Assembly: GCA_963170055.1 (NCBI GenBank)
Contig: CAUJGJ010000135.1
Coordinates: forward strand, 352,501 to 416,500
DNA: 64,000 bases
Source: Halisarca cf. caerulea
Lineage: Eukaryota > Porifera > Demospongiae > Chondrillida > Halisarcidae
Direction: 5' to 3'
The position numbers were made by a program, and so were the translations under genes. The notes under the pieces are model-generated. The model ran no database searches. It had not been told where the DNA came from and saw only the letters and a list, made by a program, of their open reading frames with translations. This document shows, piece by piece, positions 55,631-64,000 of the stretch. Each line of letters opens with the position of its first letter. Positions within the stretch are counted from its first letter, which is position 1.

Positions 55631-57345
55631 GGGTTAGAGTTAGAGTTAGACTTGGGAGGTAGAAGCACCGCAGAACGCTTGTTGTTGCGTCCGGTCTCCC
55701 CTCCTTCTAAATGACCTGCCACAGGGGCAGGTGAAGGCTCCATTCCCACTTTGAATTACGGGGCAGCGAGTGGCAGCAGTGGGTGGCATGTTGGTAGGGT
55801 CAGTGGCATGAAACCAGAAGTGTCTATCCTGAGCCAGTTCATACCAGCCACTAGTGATACCAGCAGCTAGCAGATCACCTCGAGCAACATCCCGCCATCT
55901 AATTTTGGGGCCATGGGTGGGTCTCGTCCTTTGTAGTTCCTCAAACAGTAGCTGTTTGGGCATTCTGTTATCTTCCATTCGAGCCACATGGCCTAACCAC
56001 CGTAGGCGGTTGGAACAAAGTATGTCACTGATGGTCCCCTCCATACCAAATTCATTAGAGAGCTGCCTTGAAGTTATTCGCTCAGTCCATTGTTGGTAAC
56101 ATGTCACACCCATTATACATCTGACACAGCGGTTATGAAAGGCATTCAGGCGCTTCAAGTGTACTGCTTTCACATTCCATATTTCTGCTCCATACAGTAA
56201 GGTTGATATCACAACTGCCTTGTAGACGCACTTATTGGCATCTGTGGATAATTTGCGACTAGTGAAGATTGACTCCCGCAAACACCCAAAAGCTCTTGCA
56301 GCCTTTGCAATTCTAGAAGACAGCTCACTCTCCAACTGCCCATCCTGTGTGATGATGCTGCCAAGGTAGGTAAAGTTTGGGACGATCTCAATCACATCAC
56401 TGCCTACTGTAACAGGATCTTCTTCTTCAATCGTGTGATGTCCCACAACTAGACCTTTGGTTTTGGAGGTACTCACAGTCAGTCCCCATTGCTGAGCTGT
56501 ATCAGCAAACATCCTGGTACTGTCTTCAAGTGCACTATGTGTGGTGGTGTACACAGCAGCATCGTTAAACTGGGATTCTGTGATCTTGGTGCGGTTCAGC
56601 TTTGATTTTGCTGTACAGTCTGAAACAAGCTTTCTTCCATGTTTGTACAGGACATTGACACCTGTCTGTGGACAGCAGTCTCTCCAGTTAGCCACCATAG
56701 CACAGATGTACAGATTGAATAGCGAGGGTGCCAGAGGACACCCTTGCCTTAAACCGTTGTGTACCTCAATGTCCTGTGATGTCATGGTACCAGCCTTCAC
56801 AGTAGCAAACATTCCTTTGTGGAAGGACTTGATTATGCTTAGCATGGCTGATGGAACACCATCCTTGCGCAAAACAGTCCACACAGCACTTCTTGGAACA
56901 GAGTCGTAGGCCTTCTTGAGGTCTACAAAGAGGACAAACAGAGAATCATCGTGTTCAACAGTCTTCTCAACCAGTTGTCGTGCGGCAAAGATCATGTCAA
57001 CACATCCTCTTCCTCTTCGGAAGCCACATTGGGAGGCAGGTAGGATGTCTTCAGCTATCACCTGTAGTCTGTCTTGAATGATTCTTGCAAACAGTTTGCC
57101 CACCACATCAAGAAGACTAATGCCTCGCCAGTTGTCACATACACACAGGTCACCCTTTTTCGGAATGGGAACAATTGCGGCATCTTTCCAGTCTTGTACC
57201 ACAGTCCCTTCTGCCCACATTTGATTCATAATTGCCAAAATTCTATCCTGGAGCTCCGTAGGGCCAGCCAGAATCATCTCGGGGGCAATGTCTGTCCTTC
57301 CTGCTGCTTTATGCTTCTTCATTCTACACAGTGCCAGCTCTAATA
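55631..57345 (-). mobile_element. 5'-truncated non-LTR retrotransposon
   Basis: Only the RT and C-terminal part remain; the endonuclease domain is absent. The 3' end is a short tandem TCTAAC array (three units, 55631-55648) directly after the stop codon, a microsatellite tail typical of RTE/CR1-like LINEs. The 5' truncation point near 57345 is next to a short TA run and the SPAG17 3' pseudogene. Confidence 0.85.
55646..57322 (-). CDS. Reverse transcriptase of a truncated non-LTR element, catalytic motif altered
   Basis: 558 uninterrupted codons from the first ATG (frame open to about 57342). RT blocks: VPIPKKGDLCVCDNWRGISL, QCGFRRGRGCVDMIF, FVDLKKAYDSVPR, HNGLRQGCPLAPSLFN, then SQFNDAAVYTTTH where the family normally has FADD, and NFTYLGSIIT. 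The C-terminus has RLRWLGHVARMEDNRMPKQL and a CPCGRSF...C cluster. The FADD box reads FND, apparently missing one catalytic aspartate through loss of a codon, so the enzyme should be inactive even though the frame is intact. Function in life: target-primed reverse transcription. Confidence 0.85.
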   Translation of the reverse strand: MKKHKAAGRTDIAPEMILAGPTELQDRILAIMNQMWAEGTVVQDWKDAAIVPIPKKGDLCVCDNWRGISLLDVVGKLFARIIQDRLQVIAEDILPASQCGFRRGRGCVDMIFAARQLVEKTVEHDDSLFVLFVDLKKAYDSVPRSAVWTVLRKDGVPSAMLSIIKSFHKGMFATVKAGTMTSQDIEVHNGLRQGCPLAPSLFNLYICAMVANWRDCCPQTGVNVLYKHGRKLVSDCTAKSKLNRTKITESQFNDAAVYTTTHSALEDSTRMFADTAQQWGLTVSTSKTKGLVVGHHTIEEEDPVTVGSDVIEIVPNFTYLGSIITQDGQLESELSSRIAKAARAFGCLRESIFTSRKLSTDANKCVYKAVVISTLLYGAEIWNVKAVHLKRLNAFHNRCVRCIMGVTCYQQWTERITSRQLSNEFGMEGTISDILCSNRLRWLGHVARMEDNRMPKQLLFEELQRTRPTHGPKIRWRDVARGDLLAAGITSGWYELAQDRHFWFHATDPTNMPPTAATRCPVIQSGNGAFTCPCGRSFRRRGDRTQQQAFCGASTSQV

Positions 57346-57360
57346 TATATATACAAAAAG

Positions 57361-58320
57361 TTGTGGGTGCTATTGGAGATAGTGCGATTGGAGATGTCCG
57401 TCATATTCTTAAGATCATCACAGAGACCAGTCATCTCCATCTTCCCTTCACAGCAAATATGCTCAATAACTCTATGAAATCATGTATTTTCTGTATTTTG
57501 TGCTTCCTCCTGTCACAAAGTGTCAGTACATAAACACACTCATACATGCACATGCATGTACATACACACAATGTCATGTGCACACATACACGTATACACA
57601 TGTTTCGCAATGAATAGTCAGTCACCTGCCGTAACTTGCCCCCGAATCATGTTATCAATAACTTCAATAAACCATAACGAACCCTAACCTTAGCACTCCA
57701 ATGGTCTAGTTTGTATTAATAGATAAAAGTGCTCATGCCAGACCACTTTTAGCAAGACGTACAGGATTTAGCATGACACACACATACATACACACAGACA
57801 AACACACACAAACACGTGCATGCAAACCAACACACAAACACATGCTCGCTGTAAACAACTCCTGTGTATGTTGTTCAATCCTTAACACATCATACTGACG
57901 CAGTCAGCATACAAGAAGAGGCTGCCCATCCATCCCCAGGGTAAGCACTCACAAGATGTCAAACTCCTCAGTGAAAGGCCTGCCATGCAGTAGGGAGAGG
58001 ATTGATAGGCCTGCAAAGAACGATAACAATGCATAAGATTTTCATTCTTTTTAGTAAAAGTATACATATTTACATAATCAACTTCACCATCTGTTAAAAG
58101 GAAAATGTACATACTTACTTGTTCTGTTGTGTCTCTCTTCAGTTGAACATAAATGCATACATGCATACGTATATATGCGTAGGGTACTACCATATTTTAT
58201 TATTCATGCACGTATATACTAAACACCTGTGTGATGAATGTGCAGTGCATGCATGTGTGTATACGTACGTATGTACAGTGTACATAGTGCCGTGAGTGTG
58301 TGTACATATTTGACAATGTG
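57361..58320 (+). pseudogene. SPAG17: Duplicated 3' end of SPAG17 (partial exon 18, intron 18, exon 19, 3' flank)
   Basis: Homology starts inside exon 18 at GTGGGTGCTATTGGAGATAG (37503 in the gene, 57363 here) and runs through intron 18, exon 19 and about 270 bp of 3' flank. The intron is retained, so this is a genomic duplication, not a retrocopy. It is dead: the exon 18 donor GTGAAC is ATGAAA (57474), and a 4-bp insertion in exon 19 (CCATGCAGTAG, about 57985-57993) creates a frameshift and stop. The acceptor (GACGCAG at 57897-57903) is intact. Same orientation as the parent. Confidence 0.92.
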
Positions 58321-58334
58321 TGTGTGTGTGTGTG

Positions 58335-58520
58335 TGTGTGTGTTTCTTCTGATTCTGATTCTTTGACAAAGTTTGAGGTAACTAAGAGGGTCATGATTAT
58401 ATTGACGGCTGCGGAGTGCAAGATCTTTAAGGAAGGCAAGCGAATCTTGACTGAATACCCCGGAGGTTTCAAATGCCAGGGGGATAAATTTGTGTGTGGT
58501 GCAAAGCTCACTGTACAATC
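58335..58520 (-). pseudogene. Fragment of a retroelement C-terminal domain
   Basis: The minus strand reads HKFIPLAFETSGVFSQDSL and AFLKDLALRSRQ, resembling the relic at 365-847 (TPIAVETSGVFGPETRDFL). About 55 codons survive between a hairpin on one side and a (TG)n tract (58317-58343) on the other. Confidence 0.5.
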
Positions 58521-58594
58521 GACATTTTATATAATTTATTATATATACATATATATATAATAAATTATATAAAATGTCAATTGTACAGTGAGCT
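58505..58594. repeat. 90-bp hairpin with AT-rich centre
   Basis: AGCTCACTGTACAATCGACA and its complement TGTCAATTGTACAGTGAGCT (one mismatch) extend inward through ATTTTATATAATTTATTA. The arms cut into the retroelement fragment, so part of that fragment was duplicated in inverted orientation. Confidence 0.85.
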
Positions 58595-58597
58595 ATA

Positions 58598-58599
58598 TA

Positions 58600-58635
<36 letters not shown>

Positions 58636-58644
58636 ATAAATTTT

Positions 58645-58706
<62 letters not shown>
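58598..58706. repeat. (TA)n microsatellite
   Basis: Two TA tracts separated by TTTAATAAATTTTATATTTC. Confidence 0.95.
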
Positions 58707-58708
<2 letters not shown>

Positions 58709-58709
58709 A

Positions 58710-61360
58710 CTGGACAGCACATGTAGTCAAGTTTACAAATGTATATACAAACATAAAAATTTGACACATTTGGCAATCACAACTGGGGCTACTTTCCTTT
58801 ATTTCTTCATCTAGTTTTGAGTGAAGATTTTCATGTGCATCACTTTAATTTGTGTACGTAGCTAAACTTAGATCTCTGGTAACCTCTTATTGACTGAAGA
58901 CAGTGATTACATATACACAACAACGTTTTCTAATAGTATATCATAATGATATTTCTGTCACGTACGCAGGAAGTAGTGTTGTCATAATGCTTACATGATA
59001 ACGTTCTACATGATTAGTGAGAAGAAAATGGCTACTGACAGTGCTGCTACAACAAAGAGAAACTAATGAAAAGACACATTCCTATGAGAGATGATGAAGC
59101 AGAATTACTACTTGAACATACAACTGACAAGCCAGTGACAAAAAAAACAGGAACTTCTGTTTTTGAGCCTATATTCAACTGTTGGGGTCCTTGTGTCTCT
59201 TAATTGCAGGTCCTATGAGCAAGATACCTCAAAACAGACAGCTATCACCGTTGTAAATCAAGCTTACTATTGTTCATATTGTCATTGTACTATGTTAGGT
59301 TTGGGTGTACATAATAGCATGACAGACAGTACACATTGCTATATTATATATATATGTATATAGCTTTCAAGTTCAAATTTACCTACAAGGTTGAGGGTAC
59401 ACTCAATTGAATGGCAGAGTGCAAAGTGCATGTGTACAGTCTTTTCAGTTGGTACCAATCTCTAGGTGCTGGAACATGATTATCATTTAGCTGCTCGGCA
59501 TGCAGTTACTCGATCTTTATTGAATCATCAGCTTAGAGGTTGTGTCAGTGGTTAGTACCAACTGAAAAACATCCTCCTAGCACCTTTTCAATTAAGTAGT
59601 TACACTTATCATGGTCCTCTGGCATTCATGTCTACCATATGTTGTTGAACAGCATTAGATTATAGCAGTCGAGTGACCAAACAAATGTGAAATTTTGACA
59701 CATTTGGCATTGAATCACAACTGGGGCTACATTCCATGTATTTCTCCATCTATTTGTGAGTGAAGATTTTCATGCATCATTATATGGTAATGTATAGTAT
59801 GACAGTGATTGTGTTTACACAACAACGTTTTCTATTGTAACGGTATTTCTGTTACGTACGCATGCAGGAGTGTTGTCATAATGCTTACATGATAACATTG
59901 TACACGGTTAGTGAGAAGAAAATGGCTACTGACTGTGCTGCTACAACAAAGAGAAACTAATGAAAAGATACATTCCTATGAGATATGATGAAGCAGAGTA
60001 CTACTTGGACACACAACTGATAAGCCAGTGACCAAAAACAACAAATTCTGCTTTTGCATGAGCCTATATTCAACTGTTGGGTCCTTGTGTCTCTTGCAGG
60101 TCCTATGAGCAAGATTCCTCAAAATAGACAGCTGTCACGGATGCAAATAAAGCTTGCTATATTGTTTGTTTTGTCATTGTACTATGCTCATGCAAGGTTA
60201 GGGTGTAGTAGCATGACAGACAATACACAATCAATGAGGCAAGGATAGTTTGAACGCTTATCTCTAGTGAAGTTTGGCTTTAAGCAGGAGCAGAGATAGA
60301 GAGGAGAAAAAAAAATCAGTTCTGAGTTGCTTTGCTCTGACAATATGCAGCTGCTAACATGTGGGTCAACTACACATGTTCAAATTAGGGCAGCTGCTGC
60401 TGCAAATGCACACAGGCATTACAAATACTTCATCATATATAATCAATGTTTAACTGCATTATCTACATATATAAAATAGGCGAAAATAGATCAAGGGTAC
60501 GAAATCGGATCGAGGGTACACTTTAATGACAAAGTACAAAATGCATGTGTATACTGTTCAGTTGGTACCAACTTCTAGGTGCTGGAACATGATTATCAAT
60601 TATAGCTGCTTGGCATGCAGTTACTCGATCTTTATTGAATCACCAGCTAAGAGGTTGTGTCCGGTTAGTACCAACTGAGAAACATTCTCCTAGCAATTCA
60701 AGTGGTTACACTATCATGGTCCACTGACATGCATGTCTAGAATATGTTACCAGCATGTAGTCAAGTGAACAAACATACCAATATGTGAAATTTTGACACA
60801 TTTGGAATTGAATCACAACAGGGGCTACATTCCATTTTATTTCTCCATCTAGTTTTGCATGAAGATTTCCACACGCATCACTTTCATTTACGTAGTTCTC
60901 TATATGGTAACCTCTTATTAACTGAGGACAGTGATTGTGTTTACCCAACAATGTTTTTTATCGTAATGGTATTTCTGTTATGTACGCATGCAGGAGTGTT
61001 GTCATAAATGCTCACATGATAACATTCTGCACAATAATTAGTGAGAAGAAAATGGCTACTGACAGTGCTGCTACAACAAAAAGAAACTATATTGAAAAGA
61101 CACATTCATATGGAGAGATGATGAAGCAGAATACTACTTGGACACACAACTGAAAAGCCAGCGCCAAAAAGCAAAATTTCTGCTATTGAGTGCATATTCA
61201 GCGGTTGGGTCCTTGTGTCTCTTGCAGGTCCTATGAGCAAGATACCTCACAATAGACAGCTGTCACTGGTGTAAATAAAGCTTATCATTGCAATTGTTGG
61301 TTTTGTCATTGTACTATGTTCATGCAAGGTTAGGGTGGAGTAGCATGACAGAACCTAATA
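58710..61360. repeat. Second block of the 1.2-kb repeat family
   Basis: About two and a half units in the same orientation as the 42-50 kb array, with GCTGGAACATGATTATC at about 59468 and 60582 (spacing about 1.1 kb). The first unit shares the GTGTACGTAGCTAAACTTAG subtype with the unit at 42.3 kb, supporting block duplication. Confidence 0.8.
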
Positions 61361-61428
61361 TTTCACTATACTATAATAATTATAGAACAACTTCAGCCCC
61401 TGAAATAAGACAACTGATGCACACACAT

Positions 61429-61434
61429 ACATGT

Positions 61435-61523
<89 letters not shown>
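61429..61523. repeat. (CA)n microsatellite
   Basis: CA tract of about 90 bp following the repeat block. Confidence 0.96.
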
Positions 61524-61525
<2 letters not shown>

Positions 61526-62440
61526 CACACCTTAGCAGCAGTTATGTCTTTCCACTGGTAGACAGAGCCTTGACAAACGTCTTCAGGGTTGTCTGTTTTG
61601 GAGATTCCAATTGCAAATCACACATGACTCATCACAGATTACCACCTGCTCCCCCCTTCTGTATATATCGATCATGCCCACTGCACTTCCGTATGGTTAT
61701 GTCCTCAAGTTGTACCCGTTCTTTTAAAAATGAGAAAAATAATGAAGTCACAACTTTTTAATCCGGCCTTTGATAATCCAGAATCCTTGCTATCAAGCCA
61801 GTACAAATGTGTATCCAATGTGCATAATGTGTTGCAAAAGGATTTGTTATTCCAGACCCTTGAGCTCTTTAATCCAGCATCTTTTGGTGCAACAAATTGT
61901 AGCAGGATAACAATAATCCAACATTCTCTCTAATACAACCATCTTATGATGAGGTGCAGTCACCACGTTATAGAGAGTCATGCACTCTGTAATCCAACAA
62001 CCTCCTAATCTGACTCTTATTCCAAGCCCCATTGAGTGTCGGATCAGAGATTTGACTATAATCAAATTAAATCTGGTTACATCTGGGCTGCATGCATGAG
62101 TTGCCTGCAGTTGGCCACACATACATCTGGTAGATGTGGCCAAAGTACTTTGTGCATTGTATTCACGATAGGATAAAATAACAAAGGATAAATAAACTCC
62201 CTCAGAGGAAATAAGTTTTTAGGTTTCATAAGGTGACGACATCTGAGGCTGTGTATTTAGACCACTCACATCAATGTGTTTATCGGCATAGTAGTATATT
62301 AGTACAGCATAGTGTAAGTATTACCACATTTTTGAACACAGGTAGACACCGTTCAGTGCTGTATTTGTGCATGCGTGTACTTATGCATGTACGCATGTAC
62401 ATTACAGAAGAAAGTTTCAAGGGAGGGGATAACTATACCC
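61524..62440. other. Intergenic DNA, probably a decayed TIR element
   Basis: 61755-62060 contains repeated near-inverted motifs (TTTAATCC, GATTACAG-like AATCCA, GAGAG) in the style of a degraded MITE, but no clear termini. No gene recognised. Confidence 0.3.
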
Positions 62441-64000
62441 CTATATGCAGAGGTAGGATCAAGTTTTGCAGCTGTAGTACACATACTCCAGAAGGAACAG
62501 TACTATTATAGTCCTATTATGTAGCTGTATCCAGAATTGTCCTCTTTCAGACCAAGCTAGTACTAGTGCATCAGTGCATTTGTGGTAGTTGATGTACACT
62601 TCACCGTGCAGTATCAGACATGCTAAAGGTGCATGTTTCCCAATTAATTTCTGCAGCTGACTTGAATTCAGTATGGTTGGTGGTTGTATGGTTATATCCG
62701 GTTCATACGAGAGAGAGAACTGTAACCATGCATGCATTATAATAAATTAGTTGTTAGAATGAATCAAATTATAACGTACATAACCAGCATCCACAAACAA
62801 GGCAGGGGACAGGTGGACAGGGAACACATATGCATGGTCAATTGTTGTGTGCATGTATGTGAAATTAAGTAAATATACTAATAATAGTATGTGGTAAAAT
62901 TATAATACAAAATACAAAAGCCTATTATGCATGGTTTTGTCCGCCACAGTACTGTGGGCTGGTGGGTGTGGACCAGTGACGTGGGTTGGTAGGTGTGGAT
63001 CAGTATTATGGGCTGGTGAGTGTACGTAGACCAGTACTGTTGGTTGGCTGTGAGTGTAGACCAGTACTGTGGGTTGGTGGGTGTGAACCAGTACTGTGGG
63101 CTAGTGGTGTAGACCAGTACTGTTGGTTGGTGAGTGTAGACCAGTACTGTTGGTTGGTGAGTATAGACCAGTACTGTGGGTTGGTGGGTGTGGACCAGTA
63201 CTGCTGGTTGGTGAGTGTAGACCAGTACTGTTGGTTGGTGAGTGTAGACCAGTACTGTTGGTTGGTGAGTGTAGACCAGTACTGTGGGTTGGTGGGTGTA
63301 GACCAGTACTGTGGGTTGGTGGGTGTGAACCAGTACTATGGGCTGATGAGTGTAGACCAGTACTGTTGGTTGGTGAGTGTAGACCAGTACTGTTGGTTAT
63401 GGTGAGTGTAGACCAGTACTGTGGGTTGGTGAGTGTAGACCAGTACTGTGGGTTGGTGAGTGTAGACCAGTACTGTGGGCTGGTGAGTGTAGACCAGTAC
63501 TGTTGGTTGGTGAGTGTAGACCAGTACTGTGGGTTGGTGGGTGTGGACCAGTATGGTTTGGTGGGTGTATGTAGACCATTTCAAGTTATGCAAGAAGTGA
63601 AGCCACTTCTTCAAAGTCATGCAATGTAAGTAGACGAAATAAGATCGAGTGTACACTTGAATGGTAGAGTACAAAGTGCATGCATATACTGTTCAGTTGG
63701 TAATAAGCTTTAAGTGCTGGAGCATGATTAGTGGTTGTCTGTTTCCTGTTTGGTAGTTATTCTTTATTGAAATCACCACCTTTGAGATTGTGTGTGATTA
63801 GTACCAATTGAAGAACATCCTCCTAGCACCTCTTCAAGTTGTTACACTTATCATGGTCCACGCGTACTGGCATAATACATGTCTATATAACATATTATGT
63901 TGCCAGACAGCCCGTGTAGTCAAGTGAACTAATATACAAATATGAAAATTTGACACATTTGGCAATCACAATCAGGGCTACATTCCTTTTATTCCTCCAT
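62441..64000. repeat. Segmental duplication block, copy B
   Basis: Collinear with 41021-42110, continuing into the 1.2-kb repeat family from about 63640 to the window edge. It lacks the 150-bp insertion and the MITE relic of copy A and has a strongly expanded minisatellite. The duplication continues beyond the window. Confidence 0.75.
62945..63570. repeat. 27-bp minisatellite, about 23 units
   Basis: Unit GACCAGTACTGTGGGTTGGT plus GAGTGTA, with GTTGGTT/GTGGGTT variants. Being a multiple of three it keeps two forward frames open (VDQYCWLVS, CRPVLLVGE) without being a gene. Copy A (near 41845) has one or two units. Confidence 0.92.

Noticed and set aside
55631..55648. Telomere-like TTAGAG/TTAGGG repeats
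   Set aside because: Only three TCTAAC units, located exactly at the 3' end of the non-LTR element, so they are its tail.
62986..63629. VDQYCWLVS and CRPVLLVGE repeat proteins
   Set aside because: Minisatellite of 27-bp units in intergenic DNA with no start context, splice sites or conserved frame in the duplicate copy.
1..64000. tRNA and rRNA genes
   Set aside because: No cloverleaf-compatible tRNA with intact A and B boxes was recognised apart from the SINE head, and no rRNA-like conserved stretch was seen.

Overview
This is a eukaryotic, metazoan nuclear window: spliceosomal introns with GT-AG boundaries, an animal class I TRIM gene, the cilia gene SPAG17, tyrosine-recombinase and non-LTR retroelements, a tRNA-type SINE, many short TIR elements, and very long (TG)n/(CA)n and (TA)n tracts. 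The mixture suggests an early-branching animal, plausibly a demosponge. That placement is inference; nothing here fixes the species.

Layout. 0-1.8 kb: AT-rich DNA with a retroelement C-terminal relic. 1.8-8.6 kb, minus strand: a complete seven-exon TRIM gene (RING, two B-boxes, coiled coil, COS, FN3, SPRY; about 696 aa). 8.6-8.8 kb: a 191-bp divergent promoter with an RFX X-box-like site. 8.8-38.2 kb, plus strand: a complete 19-exon SPAG17 gene whose exons all join in phase (about 2170 aa). Its 10.5-kb intron 5 carries a DIRS-like tyrosine-recombinase retrotransposon that appears to contain its own in-phase spliceosomal intron(s). Other SPAG17 introns hold pogo/mariner-like MITEs, long fold-back hairpins and a peculiar density of TACGTACGTA-type sequence.

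38-64 kb is repeat-dominated. It holds a tandem family of roughly 1.2-kb units (with a 605-bp internally deleted subarray), three copies in the window of a 570-600-bp fold-back element, a SINE, a 150-bp insertion with a hammerhead-ribozyme-like core and a 14-bp target duplication, a single-exon secreted C2-domain gene (53.98-54.40 kb), and a 5'-truncated non-LTR reverse transcriptase. A pseudogenised copy of the SPAG17 3' end lies at 57.4-58.3 kb, and a copy of the 41-42 kb segment at 62.4-64.0 kb, both in the original order and orientation. Together these indicate a tandem segmental duplication with a period of about 20-21 kb.

The cellular genes are SPAG17 (ciliary central-pair apparatus), the divergently transcribed TRIM (probably a microtubule-associated E3 ligase) and the small C2 protein. 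Exon boundaries were derived by hand from splice consensus, reading phase and recalled family similarity; no alignment or RNA evidence was available.
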